A DNA stretch of 64,000 nt from Capsicum annuum (GCF_002878395.1 NC_061112.1:41265186-41329185), one strand, 5' to 3'; counted from the first letter of the stretch, positions 35,511 through 48,714 are shown. Notes: generated by a model from the sequence alone, not told the origin. Numbers and translations are program-made.

Positions 35511-36690
35511 AACATTTCTCCCAAAAAAACTAACAAAAGGAGAACTGGAAATCAATTAGCACCTCAGCCCGTCCAGCCAGATCCCCTAAATGAACATATC
35601 TTCCACGCTAAATTCAAAGCAACTTTCACCACCCTAGCTCATTCTGTTGCATCCCAAAATAAATGCCTAGCTGCCATTCTGGCCAACCCAGTGGCCAATA
35701 CTGTTGTAGCTAGGATTCGAGACCACCCGAATGGACCCTTCATCTTTTACCGGGTCAAAGTCATATAAGGACCCATAGGAATTTCTTAATCAGGTGTAGA
35801 AGGTTACAGATATTATGGGGGTGCTAGCTAGTGAGAATGTTGAATTAGCTGCATATCAGTTGCAGAATGTGGCTCACTTATGGTTCAAATAGTAGAAAGC
35901 TGAGAGGGTCGCAGATGCAGAGCCCATAAAATGAGAGGACTTTGTTATTGCTTTTCTGGATAGGTTCTTCCTACTAAATTTGAAGAAAGTAAAGGTTTTG
36001 GAATTTATAAATTTAAAGCAGGGCAACATGATGGTACAAGATTATTGTCTCAAGTTTACTCAATTAGCCAGATACGCTCCTCATGTGGTAGCAGATAGCA
36101 AATCTAAGATGAATAAGTTTGTGTCTAGTATGTCTAATAGCGTGTTTAAGGAGTGTAGGACCATAATGCTGATTAAAGATATAGACATATCTAGGCTTAT
36201 GTTTCATGCTCAGCAGATAGAGAAGACTAAGAATAGAGAGGAAGAGAGGGAGAAAAAGAAAGACAGAACAGGTAGTTTCAACTTTGCTCAACCTAAGTTA
36301 AAGGGTGGGAATCATTCTTAATTATGCCTAAAATCCTCAGTTCCAGTTCCGCCCTCAGCCAGTGCTCCTGTGCAAAAATTTAGACATGGCATTAGAGATA
36401 GGGTGTCAAGCCTTAAACCCCAGGGTAGTGTTAGCAGTGCCCAAATAAATCCTCTCTACCAAAAGTATGGCAAAAACCATTATGGTGTTTGCAGATCTGG
36501 TAGTGACGCATGTTTTGGATGCAGCAAGCCAGGCCATAGAGTCAGACAGTATCCTCAGGTGGGTTCACGGAGTTAGCATAACCGTCTGTCAGCTCAGTCC
36601 GATCACCCGAATTAGCATAGTGCCACTTGTAGTGTCACCAGTGGGCAACACACAAGCAAAATCTATGGACTTCAGTCCCCAATAGGATTA
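35511..36690 (+). pseudogene. gag: gag of element 2, broken
   Basis: The family start MPP appears as ISP because the ATG has become ATT at about 35511. Recognisable parts are EHIFHAKFKATFTTLAHSVAS, LANPVANTVVARIRD, NLKQGNMMVQDYCLKFTQLA, PHVVADSKSKMNKFVS, ECRTIMLIKDIDISRL and a zinc knuckle CFGCSKPGHRVRQYP at about 36510. The last Cys of the knuckle is now Tyr (CX2CX4HX4Y). Frame breaks lie at about 35750-35980 and 36321. Confidence 0.85.
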
Positions 36691-36699
36691 GGAAAGTTC

Positions 36700-39600
36700 T
36701 CATGATGTGGTCACTAGTACGTTACAAGTTTATTATTTTCATGTTTATGCTTTGTTAGATCCAGGAGCTTCTTTGTCTTTTGTAACCCCCTATAAAGCTG
36801 TTGACTTTAAAGTTAGTCCCAAAATTCTAGTAGAGCCTTTCTCAATCTCTATCCCAATGGGTAAATCTATCATAGCCCAGCGGGTATACAAGAAATGTCT
36901 GATTATGGTATCTCAGAAAGTCACTTCAATAGATTGAGTTGAATTAGAGATGACCAATTTTGATGTCATTATCGACATGAATTGGCTTCATTTCTTCTAT
37001 GCCTCAGTCGACTATAGAAACAAAATTTTCCAGTTTTAGTTTCCTAATGAGCCCATCCTAGAGTGGAGGGGTAATACTTCAACACTTAGGGGTCAACTTA
37101 TTTCCAATCTTAGGGAAAAGAAATTGATATCTAAGGGATGTGTATACCATCTCATTCGAGTCCAAGACTCTAGTTTAGAAACCCCTACTCTTGAGTCAGT
37201 ATCAGTAGCACGTGAATTCTCAAACGTGTTTCTCGAAGATCTTCTTGGAGTTCCTCTCAAAAGTGAAATTGACTTCAGAATAGAACTTCTTCCAGATACT
37301 CTGCTCATATCTATTTTGCCATAGATAATGGCTCCAGTAGAACTCAAAGAATTAAAAGAACAATTGAAAGATCTCTTAAATGAGGGATTCATCAGACCAA
37401 GTGTGTCCCCGTGGGATGCACCAGTTCTATTCGTGCATAAGAAAGATGGTTCCTTCAGTACATGTATTAACTACCATTAGTTAAATAAAGTAACAATCAA
37501 GAACAAGTATCCACTTCCCAAAATTGATGATTTATTTGGCCAACTTCAGGGTGCCAATTACTTCTCAAAGATAGACCTCAGATCAAGCTATTATCAACTC
37601 AGAGTCAGAGAATGTGACATTCTGAAAATAGCTTTCAGAAATTGGTATGGTTACTTTGAATTCTTAGTCATGTCTTTTGGTCTTACCAATACCCCAAAAA
37701 CTTTTATGGACTTGATGAACCATGTGTTCAAGCAGTACTTGGACATGTTTGTCATATTCTTCATAAATGACATCCTTGTCTACTCCCGTAGTGAACATAA
37801 TCATGCACACCATCTCATAATAGTATTACAGACTCTTAAAAACCATCAGCTATTTGTCAAATTCAATAAGTATGAATTTTGACTAAGGTCAGTAGCTTTT
37901 CTCGGCCATATCATTTCCGGTGATGGCATTGGAGTTGATCCCCAAAAGACCAAAGCAGTAAAAAACTAGACCAGACCTATATCTCCATCAGATATCAGGA
38001 GTTTCTTGGGCTTGACTGGCTATTAGCGATAGTTTGTTGAGGGAATTTTATCTATTTCATCCCCCATGTCAAGATTGACTCCAAATAAAGTCAAATTTCA
38101 GTGGTTAGATTCTTGGGAGAAGAGTTTTTAGGAGTTTAAGATTCGACTCACTATAGCCCCAATTTTAACTCTACTAGATAGTTTAGATGACTTTATTGTG
38201 TATTGTGATGCATCCAGAGTAGGTTTGGATTGTGTCCTCATGCAGAGAGGTAAGGTGATAGCCTATGACTCTAGACAGATCAAACCCCATGAAAAGAACT
38301 ATCCAACTCATGATCTTGAGTTAGCAACAGTAGTTTTTGCCTTAAATATTTAGAGGCATTATTTGTATAGAGTGCACATTGATATGTTCACTGACCATAA
38401 GAGCCTACTGTATGTGTTCTCTTAGAAAAACCTAAACCTTTATCAGAGAAGGTGGTTGGAGTTGTTGAAGGACTACAATATGTGTGTCCTGTATCATTTG
38501 GGTAAAGCCAATGTAGTGGCTGATAATCTAAGTAGGATGTCTATGGGTAGTGTTGCTAACATAGATGATGGTAAGAAAAAGTTAGCTCAGGAAGTTTATC
38601 AGCATGCCTGACTAGGTGTCCGCTTAGTCGATTCAGCAGAAGGTAATGTATAGGTGCAGAGTAGTTCAGAATCATCCCTGGTTTCTGAAGTGAAGGAAAA
38701 GCAGGATAGGGATCTTAGCCTAGTTAAGTTGAAAGAATCAGTCAGAGATCAGAAGATAAAGGTTTATTCCCAAGGGGGAGATAGTATACTGCTTTGTCAG
38801 GGTCAACTATATGTGTTAGATATAGATAACTTGAGATAGAAGATTCTTTCAAAAGATCATGGTGCGCGTTACTCTATTCATCTAGGGGACACTAAGATGT
38901 AACATAATTTGCAGGAGATCTATTGTGGAGTGGGATAAAAAGAGATCTTGCAAAGCTTGTAGCTAAGTGTTTGATATGTCAGCAGGTTACGATTAAGCAC
39001 CAGAAACCTAGTGGGTCTATGCAGGAGTTCAGTATTCCCACTTGGAAGTGGGCGGAGGTGAATATGAAATTTGTGATGGTTTGCCTCGTACTCGTTGTCA
39101 GCACGATTTAGTTTGGGTCATTATAGATAGGATGACCAAATCAGCTCATTTTCTACCAATCCATACCTCTTATTCAGCCGAGGACTATACCAAACTTTAC
39201 GTCAGAGATTTGGTCAGATTGCATGGAGTTCCATTATCTATAATCTCAGATAGAGGTACACATTTCACCTCTCATCTCTAAAAGGTATTCCAAAAGGGTC
39301 TTGGTACCCAAGTCCACCTTAGTACAACTTTTCACCCACAGACAAATGTTCAAGTATAAAGGACCATTTAGAATTTAGAGGATATACTGCGTGCGTGTGC
39401 AATAGAATTTAAAGGTAGTTGGGATGACTACTTCCCTTTGATTGAGTTCTCATATACCAACAACTATTATTCCAGTATTCAGATGGCTCCATTTGAGACA
39501 CTCTATAAGAGGAGATGTAGATCTCTCATTAGTTGGTTTAAAATGGGTGAGCCTGTAGTTGTAGGGCTTGACTTGGTATTTGATACCTTAGAAAAAGTTT

Positions 39601-40112
39601 AGTTGATCAGGGAAAGGCTTAAGACTGCTCAGAGCCAAAAAAAATCATACGCAGATATGTGCAGAAAGGATCTCGAGTTCGAGATTGGTGATTATGTATA
39701 TTTGAAAATCTCTCCTGTGAAAGAAGTGAAGAGGTCCCCGATATGTCAGTCCTTGCCAAATTCTTAGCCATTTTGTAAAGGTAGATAACGAGCTTGAGTT
39801 GCCTTCAGACTTAGCTTCAGTCCATCTAGTGTTCCATTTCTCCTTAATAAAGAATGCATAGGTAACCCAGTGGTTGTAGCCCTTATAGGGAGTATAGATG
39901 TTCAGAACAACCTCTCTTATAAGGATATCCCAGTCGAAATCCTTGATTATAAGATTCGCATACTAAGGAATAAAGAGGTCCCTCTAGTCAAAGTTTGGCA
40001 GAATCAGTCCTTTGAGGGAGCTACTTGGGAAACAGAAGCAGATATACGGACCAAGTATCCTCACCTCTCTCTACAATTGAATACTCATCCTAAGGTAATA
40101 GTTTTTCCTTAA
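36700..40112 (+). pseudogene. pol: pol of element 2 (protease-RT-RNase H-integrase-chromodomain), broken
   Basis: Protease LLDPGASLSFVTPY lies at about 36755. RT runs at about 37200-38130, but stops cut it and the catalytic pair reads FINDILVYS, the first Asp being Asn (codon 37766-37768). RNase H (about 38190-38560) retains [10 protein letters not shown] and the segment missing from element 1 (FTDHKSLLYVF, YHLGKANVVADNLSR). Integrase (38690-39720) has CLICQQ, IISDRGTHFTS and a NVQV stretch where QAER is expected, followed by a stop, so the catalytic Glu region is damaged. The chromodomain-like end at 39870-40112 is open (VKVWQNQSFEGATWETEAD). Confidence 0.9.
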
Positions 40113-40424
40113 ACTTACTCAGTTCCATGCTCAAATTTTCTTTATAAACATGGTATTAGTTACCATTGCATATCCAGTCATATATTCGTCAGTCCATTCA
40201 GTCAGATATTCATGCATCAGATATGCATATTCAGTATAAGAGACTCAGCTTATCATTAATCCCAGCTAGGTACTCATGCATCAGATATGCATGTTCAGTA
40301 TGAAATTTTAGCATATTAGTAGTGTTAGTTATGAAATCATATTACAATTGTGCATATCTAGTAACTAAATTTAGTCTATCAGTATTTCCATCTTAGCCAG
40401 TCTTATTCGAGGATGAATGTTCCT

Positions 40425-40437
40425 AACGGGGAGATAT
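40425..40437 (+). promoter_or_regulatory. Polypurine tract, element 2
   Basis: AACGGGGAGATAT ends directly before the 3' LTR. It matches the element 1 tract apart from an interior C. Confidence 0.78.
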
Positions 40438-42972
40438 TATAAGACCCTACAAAAACCGAAGCTTGATTCAGTCCTGTAAAAGCTAGTAAGGGGTCCTAGA
40501 CTAAGAAAAATTCAGCTAAGTGTTCATACTTAGAGTTATTTTATCATTCATAAGTTGGTAATCCTTTTTCAAGACCCTCATGACCTTAAAGTAATGATTT
40601 TTAGGTTGAATCATGAACAGGAATGTTAGTAGGTGTTCTCAGTCAAGTTTTAGATTTTTCAAACTCCGTTTGAAAAATATTTGAAAGTTTAAACCAGTGG
40701 ATCAATGTGATCTCAATGCGTTGTGTTGCCCATCGCATCGATGAGTATTTTTCCCAGCTCTTAGTATAAATTCTAGTAAACCGATATAGACTCAACACGG
40801 TGCGTTGGCTATTGCATCGATGACAACAACGCAATGCATCGGTTTGCTCGTCGCTAGTCCAGTTTTCACTAATTAAAAACCCACATCCAGAGGGATAAAT
40901 AGGACTTTACCCATCTTATATCAGCCCCCAAAACATGTAATTAAGTCATCCAAAAGGAAAAATTTACTCATTTTCTCTAGAAATTTTCAAGAACAAAACC
41001 TAGTTCATCACATTCAAGAATCCAAGTTCCATGAAAATCCATTAATCTTTTAGAATTCAAGCTTTAAGGTATGTCAAGTGTTCATCAAAGGGTCGCTTCC
41101 AACCTTGGAGTTCAAGAAACTACTTTTGAAATTTCAAGTGTATTGATTTCATGAATTTAATATTGGGTTTGATTATATTCATGATTAAAATGATTAATTG
41201 GGTTTCTATTCCATGTTATTTACAAGTTTCATGTGGAGTTATTCTATAAATGTATAGAATCATGTGAATCCATGCTAAACCCTTGAAATTGTAAATGGAG
41301 ATTTGAATTATGATGCCTATGTGTTGTTCAGTGTCATGTGGATGGATTATGTTCTTCAAGTGTTTGATAAATTGCTCATGAGAACAAAGAAAAAAGGAAA
41401 ACAATCATGTCATGTTAGCTTATGTGTAAGTTATATCATGCAAGTATTTGATGCAATGTCTCTATGAATGGGTTATGATCAGGTGCATATGGTTATGCCT
41501 TTCAAGTTTATGCTATAATTTATTTTTCAAGCTATCGAGTCCTGGGGATATTCAATACCCAACAATTTAGTTATTTACCTAAAGTCACTGTCAGTTACAG
41601 AATAAAATCAGTCATGTCATGATTAGTAGTACTCTCAGTCAATTACAGAACTCAAGAAAAACTCAGTTGACTCAGTATCAGTCCAGTACTATTTAGTATT
41701 AAGTTTAGACCTCAGTAAATTCAATTAGTTAATAGAATTCAGAAGTATTCCATCAATCAACGGAACTCTGTGAACTCATTTCAGTTCATTTAGACAGTAT
41801 AATCAGTAACAGTTTAGTCAAACCTAGTATGAACTAGGAATCAGTTCAGTGTCTATTCAGTTGGGACTAGGAGTTAGAACCTAGCAAACCCAGGGATGGG
41901 GGTATTCCTGCCAATAGAGGGTTTGACCCTTAGTAGCAATCCCTATGTTACAGAACTATGTAGCCAGTGAAAATTGAGATATCTTCCTGCAAGACTAGGG
42001 TTGATATATCTCATATAAGTTTTTCTTCCAGTGAGGGTTGATGAAAGAGCTTTCTGTCAGAGAAGGTTAAATCATAGTTGTCTTTACCCATGGCACGATA
42101 CTGACACCCTTCTAATTTGGGTCACAGGTTGGACCCCAATCTATTTAGATAGGGGAATGTCGGTTAGATGATTACCTCCTAGAATTTAATTTCAGTTTTC
42201 AAAATAGAACTCAATTTAGTTCTACAAAAATCAGGACTGTCAGACACAATCACTCAGTTCAGTACTGAACTTAGAATAATTCTACAGAATCAAGACTGTT
42301 AGATACAGTCACCTAATTAATAGTAATATAGTGTCAGTAAACTCACATATCAATAAATTAGAAATTTAGAACTCAGTATCCAGTGTTATCGCAACCTCAG
42401 TTACAATTTACATATTCTTGCATGTACTTTCATTCAGTTATACTTATATTATTCTGTCATTATTGTTCATGCATATTAACCCATGCATCTCAGCGTACCT
42501 CACTTAGCATACCATTACATTCAAAGTACTGATGCATACCTTTCTTTTATGCTATGATGTATTATATCATAGGTTCAGACACATGGGCTCCCGATCATAC
42601 TTAGTAGCCCGATCCATCAGCAGCAGACTAATGGTGAGTCCTCATAGTTTGAGGACATGATTATTACTTTAGTATCTCAGTTTATCAATTTTTAGTAGTC
42701 GGGGTTAGTTGGATGTTGTCCCATCAATCCCTTATTCAAACATACGAGGCTTATCAGACTAGAGTATTTCAGATAGATGAATCAGTATTCAGTTGTCAGT
42801 ACTCAGTATTTATTTATAGTTTTTGAATCTTATGGCAAGTTTCTGCCTAATTTTCACATAATACAGTATTATTATTCAGCTATTGCAGTAGGTATAAGTC
42901 ATGGGTTAGCTTGTAATCCCTCGGGATTATGAGCACCGTGTAGCATCTAGGGTACAGACTTGGGGTGTTACA
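40438..42972 (+). mobile_element. 3' LTR of element 2
   Basis: It starts TATAAGACCCT (TG changed to TA) and ends TGGGGTGTTACA, length about 2535 bp. It keeps GTTAGCTTGTAATCC and GAGCACCGTGTAGC, which the 5' LTR has lost. The two LTRs differ at many sites and by several indels, so the insertion is old. Confidence 0.92.
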
Positions 42973-42977
42973 AATTT

Positions 42978-43865
42978 TCTCAATAAATATGATATGGGTG
43001 ATGGGTAAATAAATAAAAACAATAGATGTAAATAATTAATTTAAATAATCAAAGTAAAAATATGACATTTACAATTTCAATTTTCATCATAGAAAACATG
43101 AAAAAATTGATGAAACAGGAAAAGAATAAGACGAGAAAACAAGAATAATAATAGAAAGCGCAAATCTAATAGTGAACCATAGTTTCCATGTCTAAAGCAA
43201 AGGGATCAAAACATCAATTTCAGGCGAGGAAAGATATAGATTGGTTGAGATCCGAAAGTATCGTTAGGAGAAAGAGGAGAGAAAAAAAGAGGAAAAAGAG
43301 AAGACAGTTGGAATTATCCTAAAGAGGAGAGAAATAGACAGAAGAGCAATGAATTATTTTATGGTTGAAGGAAAAAGAATTCTAGAGATGGTTTTAAATA
43401 TTTATTAATAATTTATGGTACTAAAATGCTTTGAGAAGAAAGAGGAGATAGTGTCATTGAAAAGACAAGATAAGACAACTCAAGGAGGAAATTTTTGAGT
43501 TATCCAACAAAATTTTTTACCGCCTTAGTATTTATTTTTCTTTTGGATAGAAAATTACTTTTAAATAAAAAAGATCTTAAAATAGATAAGTCATCTGTTG
43601 CAATAGATGTCTACATCTATTTGAAAATTTTCAAAAAATTAGTCATCTGTTGCAACAGATGTCATTATCTATTTGATAACTTCCAACAGATAAGTCATCT
43701 ATTGTAACATATGTCATTATCTGGTTGATATCTTTCAATAGATAAGTAATCTATTGCAGCAGGTTGAATATATATTTTAATAGATGTCTATAATTATTTG
43801 ATAATTTTTAACAGATGTATTATTTGTTGCAACAAGTTAGTCCTCTATTTGTTCAAATACATCCG
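42978..43865. other. AT-rich flank of element 2, upstream of the tandem repeat
   Basis: This continues the sequence broken by element 2. A purine-rich stretch at 43240-43480 (AGAAAGAGGAGAGAAAAAAAG) is followed by motif cluster C. I see no supported coding region; short open frames lack any family resemblance. Confidence 0.4.
43583..43860. repeat. 18-bp palindromic motif cluster C
   Basis: Copies such as AGTCATCTGTTGCAACAGATG (43645) alternate with TATTTGATAACTTCCAACAG. This mixed form is found again at 45715 and 49880. Confidence 0.85.
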
Positions 43866-44685
43866 TTATTTGAAATATCTAAATTGATTTATCTAGAATT
43901 AAGGATGAGTTTATAGGTTCAGCTACAATTTCAATTGATATCGTTGCAATTGCATGATGTTGGTATTGTATTCATCCTGACAAGTGTAATTAATTGATCA
44001 ATTTGAATTGAAATGATTCATATCAAGCCATTGTTTGAAATATCTAAATTGATTTAACTAGAATTAAGGATGAGTTCATAGGTTCAACTATAATTTCAAT
44101 TGATTTGGTTGCAATTACATGATCAACTATTCCGTTCATCCTAACTAAAGCATCAATTGATCAATTTGAGTTGAAATGATTCATATCAAGCCATTGTTTG
44201 AAATATCTAAATTAACTTATATATAATCAAGGATGAGTTCATAGGTTTAACTATAATTTTAATTGATGTCATTGCAATTGCATGATGTTGGTATTGTGTT
44301 CATCCTGACCGAAGTAATTAATTGATTAATTTAAATTGAAATGATTCATATAAAGACATTGTTTGAAATATCTAAATTAATTTAGCTAAAACTAAGGATG
44401 AGTTCAAATATTCAACTACAATTTTAATTGATGTCATTGCAATTATATTATGCCGGTATCGTGTTCGTCCTGATCAGAGGAATCAATTGATCAATTTGAA
44501 TTGAAATGATTCATATCAAGCCATTGTTTGAAATATATAAATTGATTTATCTAGAATTATGGATGAGTCATAAGTTCAACTATAATTTCAATTGATGTCA
44601 TTGGAATCGCATGATGTTGGTAGTGTGTTCATCCTGACCAAAGTCATCAATTGATTAATTTAAATTGAAATGATTCATATTAAAT
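43866..44685. repeat. ~164-bp tandem repeat, five copies
   Basis: The phrase AAGGATGAGTTCATAGGTTC (with variants) recurs at about 43901, 44066, 44229, 44394 and 44559, spacing 163-165 bp. Every unit also holds TTGTTTGAAATATCTAAATT, a TTCATCCTGACC block and TTGAATTGAAATGATTCATA. The monomers differ by scattered substitutions. The array ends in AT-rich sequence and looks like a small satellite-type block. Confidence 0.93.
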
Positions 44686-45290
44686 TATTATTATGTTAAT
44701 ATTAAATTCATTACAATTCCAATTGAACTTAATAACTTAAAGCTAATTTTAGTGAAATTATTTTAATTTATTATGAAACAGTTAAAATTAATCTATTTTA
44801 AAAAATTAATTAAAATCAATTCAGACCAAATTAATATTTTTAAAAATTGTCATTCTTTTACAAAATTCAAATCAACCTATACAAATCATCCATTTGTGGG
44901 AAAACATTTCATCATTTTAAATCTCTAGTTCTCTCTCTTCTCTCTCTCTCAACAATACAAACAACAACTACTCAATATATTGTTTAACCCCTTCATAACA
45001 GATCAATTTTCTTCCTATTTCTACCTACATAGTTGCTATTTTCTACTTCCTTCTTACTTGTATCCATTATTTTATCTCTCTTTACAGGTAACAGAGTTTG
45101 AGAAGAGTTCTACATTTGTTGTTTTTTCTAAAAATTAGGGATTTTTAGTTAATGATAAAAAATAAGACTTTTAGTTGTAATATCTTTGAGAATGGGTTAA
45201 CAATTTTTTTGTTTTGATTCTAGAAATCGTAGAAAGAACCCAAGAAAACCCTAGATTTTGTCCTAGTGTTCTATTGATTGTCGTAGTATT
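44686..45290 (+). promoter_or_regulatory. Candidate promoter and leader of the plus-strand DUF1985 gene
   Basis: AT-rich sequence changes at about 44925-44955 to a CT-rich run (CTCTCTCTTCTCTCTCTCTC), then CAACAATACAAACAACAACT, composition typical of plant transcription starts and leaders. TCTTTACAGGTAACAG at about 45085 looks like a splice acceptor. No TATA box can be singled out. This is inference from composition and position. Confidence 0.35.
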
Positions 45291-45294
45291 ATTA

Positions 45295-45615
45295 AATGAT
45301 ATTTGTGGTGTTGGTGGTGTTCATATTATTGGTGTTGGTGTTGGTATTAGTGGTGTTGTTATTGTTGGTGTTGGTATTGGTGATATTGGTATTGGAATTG
45401 ATGGTGTTAGTGGTGGTGTTGGTATTAATAGTGGTGGTGGTGGTATTGGTATTGGCGGTTTTGGTGTTGGTATTGGTGCTGGTAGTATTGGTATTGGTGG
45501 TTGGTAGTGGTGGTGGTGTTGGTGTTGTTGGAATTGGTGGTGTTGGCATTGGTGTTGTTGGTGGTGTTGGTATTGGTGATGTTGCTATTGGTGTTGTTAG
45601 TGGTGTTGGGGTATT
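45295..45615. repeat. G/T-rich low-complexity tract (GTTGGT/GGTATT type)
   Basis: About 320 bp built almost wholly from GGTGTT, GGTATT and GGTGGT hexamers on the plus strand, with almost no C or A. Open frames result on both strands (Gly/Val-rich one way, Asn/Thr-rich the other) because stop codons are rarely formed; I do not regard these as genes. Confidence 0.9.
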
Positions 45616-45654
45616 GTATTACCATACAAATTACAAATCTGATAGAAATGTGGA

Positions 45655-45930
45655 AGACCTAATTCAATATCCTCTAATAGATGATCCATCTGTTGCAAAA
45701 GTTGGGTAATTTGTTGAAAGTTATCTAAACAGAACTACTACCTATTTTGATAACTTCCAAGAGATGACCCACCTATTGCAACCGGTGGAACATCTATTGG
45801 AAGATATTAAAATAGGTCTTCTAATAGATTTCCCATTTGTTGAAACTGATAAATCAGCTGCTGGAATAAATCATAACAGCTCTTCCAATAGATAACCCAT
45901 CTATTGCAATAGATGGGTTGTCTGTTGGAA
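45655..45930. repeat. 18-bp palindromic motif cluster D
   Basis: In the presumed leader or first intron of the plus-strand DUF1985 gene: AGATGATCCATCTGTTGCAA, ACCCATCTATTGCAATAGATG and others, mixed with TTGATAACTTCCAAGAG. Confidence 0.8.
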
Positions 45931-47514
45931 TATTTTTTGTAGCGTGTTGTATTTATTGAATTTTGTGTTACCTTTTTTAAAAAATATGGAAACATCAATT
46001 GTAATTTTTTTCCATTCTTCTCTTATTTGTAGGTAAAATGTCTCCCAAAAGAAAAGAAAATGAAAGTGGATCAACTTCTGACCAACTAACTAAAAAGGCT
46101 AGAGTACATAGACTTGGAGGAGCTTCCTAAATAATTTATTTCATGAAAAAGTGAAGCCGAGGAATGGTATGAAAACATAATTGAGTAAGATAGTAAAGCT
46201 AAGCAAAATGATGTTGAGGGAGGTGGAGAAGGTTCTGTCAAGGGTAGTGGGGAAAATAAAAGTAAGGAGGAAGAAGATGAAGATAAAGAAGAAGAAGAGG
46301 AAGTAGAAAGTGTGGAAGAAGATGGATCTTCCATGGAGAACGAGAAAGATGATTATAATGCATCATCAATGGGAGGTGAATTAAGATCGAAATCCCAGCA
46401 TGATCCTGTCCAAACTATTAGTATTGATAGTTTTCAAGTTGAGATGTTGATAAATAATCCTGTAGATTTAACCGGTGATTTTATAGTTAAATATAATATG
46501 GGGAAACCTTTTGATGAATTTACAAATATTATGAAGAAAAAAAAGCTAGAGGATTTTTGTAGGCCCAACTGCTTTGGATGCTTTCTCAAGCTTCCTGAGA
46601 ATAGCAATGCCCACTTCCAAATGAGCATTGTATATAGTCTTCCCAAGCACAGGATCAAGTACGTGGGTGATAATAAATATTTGAAGGATGGGGAAAAAAA
46701 TAGATGAAATCTGTATTAACTACTGTGGCATGCTGATTTGTTTTAGCATGAAAGAGTTTGCCATAGTGATTGGATTGAGATGCCATAGTCCAGAAGAACC
46801 TCTCCTCAAGGAAACTCCTAGCAAAAAGTCCAAGGCAAGCAAGACACCCAAACCACCATCATCAAATAAAGGCAAAACATTGTCAAGCGACAACCTACCG
46901 AAACTAATAAAGACAACAAAAAAATAGAAGGGTTTATGGACATTGCTAGACATGTCTACAAAGCCCAGACGTAATATCTCAAGAATCAAGACACACCAAA
47001 GTAGTACAGGGAGCAAATGTGCTTAGTTTGATTTGTCCATTCAATTATACTAGAAAGAGACATCTACAAAGTCATAGAAGATGCTTTGTTGGTGCTTGCT
47101 CAAGATTTGGATAAAATTTACATTTATCCCTAGGAATAAGACAGCTACAAGTTGACTGTCAAATATTTATTGACAAAACTATCATTAAGACGATCAACTT
47201 ATACGACTTTTCGTGGGATTTCATGGTAAATTTAATTACTATTTGTTTACCCTTGCATTAATTTATATTGAATAATTATTATGACTTTTTCGTTTGCTTA
47301 TTTTTTACATTTTTAGGCTTGGGTATTTGAAGCCATTCCGCACCTCTAAAAGTAGGTCAAGGATTAACTGAATAAGGTTTCTCATCCAAGAATCCTTAGG
47401 TGGTTGGCTGCAAAATAGCAATATAAAAATTAAGGAGGTTGATCTCTTTAACCCTCTGGATAATGCAGTACGTCAAGTCTTCTTTCAAGTAAAATAATTT
47501 GGCTCAAAGAAAGA

Positions 47515-47830
47515 TATTGAAACAGATGGTTCATCTGTTGTAACATATGAAACATCTATTGCAATTTGTCTTAACAGATTACTCCACTACAATAACTAGT
47601 GCAACAGATGGGTAATCTGTTGCTATAGATGAGTCATTTTTTTACAACAAATTACCTATCTTTTGCTTTGGTTCTCTGAACTCGACTTAACAGATTACCC
47701 ATCTACTACAACTTATGCAATAAATGGGTAATCTGATGCAACATATGAGTAAATTGTTGCAAAAGATAAATTATTTATTGTAACAGAAAGATCATTTGTT
47801 GCATAAGTTGTCAGTGTTAACATATTACCC
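47515..47830. repeat. 18-bp palindromic motif cluster E (intron of plus copy)
   Basis: Between the AWVFEAIPHL block and the LGLVHTIVD block. Copies run as GATGGTTCATCTGTTGTAAC and GCAACAGATGGGTAATCTGTTG; GGTAATCTG variants dominate here. Confidence 0.85.
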
Positions 47831-48714
47831 TACTGATTGCAAATTATTATTTAATTTAAACATATTTACTTTCATTTATAGGTTGTACATCCATCATTTG
47901 TAACCACTAAATAAGAGCTGGGGACAAATTCTTTTATTACTCTAGGTCTTGTTCATACAATTGTAGACCAGGAATTAGCTAGAGCAACAGCCATAAAAAG
48001 ATCAATTTGGCAAGGTCATCCTCATGTTAAGGTTCTTCATGACAAACCTATTGCAAAAAATTTAGGTGCTTCTTATGGGGGTATTGCTCGTGGAACTATT
48101 GATGTTGTGGTAGCCATGCTGATGCTGATGTTTCTGCCAATATGATGATGAGTATGTTGATGCTCAAGAAAAAATAAATATGTTTAAAATCATCCCTTAC
48201 AGTGGTCCCTCTTCACCCTCATGTTCTTATTGCAAATGTAAAGAGCGCATGAATAGACATGATCAACTGTTTTAAAAAATAGATGCTCTTACAGATGCTG
48301 TCGAGGAATTGAAATCTAAGAGGGTTGTCATACCATCCGAGAAAGTGAGAGAGCCATACACTCCTATAGTGAAGTTTAGGAAGAAGAAAAAAACAATTAG
48401 ACATATACTCTTAAATAGTAAATAAAAAAAATTCAACTCCTCCTCCTCCAAAAGATAATAAAGTTTAGGGACTATTGAAGAAGGTGTACATCTACGTGGA
48501 ACTTGACTCCATATAGAAGAATAATATGATAAAGTACATAATATCCAAGCATCACACAAAAGACTTCACCATGAATCCATTTCCCCACTAAGACTTCAAG
48601 AATATGACAGATATGAGGTATTGGTACATGGAAACGATAAGTTAACTTTTTCTAACCTAACCTTCTAATCTACTTTATGTCTTACATTCTAAGTCATCTT
48701 ACATTCTGGTGTAA

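Larger units (their letters stand above)
32807..42972 (+). mobile_element. Element 2: full-length Ty3/gypsy chromovirus (Tekay/Del-like)
   Basis: A complete 10.2-kb structure: LTR, primer site, gag, pol, chromodomain-like tail, polypurine tract, LTR. The 5 bp on both sides are AATTT (32802-32806 and 42973-42977), a perfect target duplication as gypsy integrases make, so both boundaries are exact. Stops throughout gag and pol make it non-autonomous. Its LTRs belong to the family of the solo LTR at 19838. Confidence 0.95.

Noticed and set aside
45214..45709. Gly/Val-rich and Asn/Thr-rich open frames on both strands
   Set aside because: They are by-products of the low-complexity GGTGTT tract, which rarely forms stop codons in any frame.
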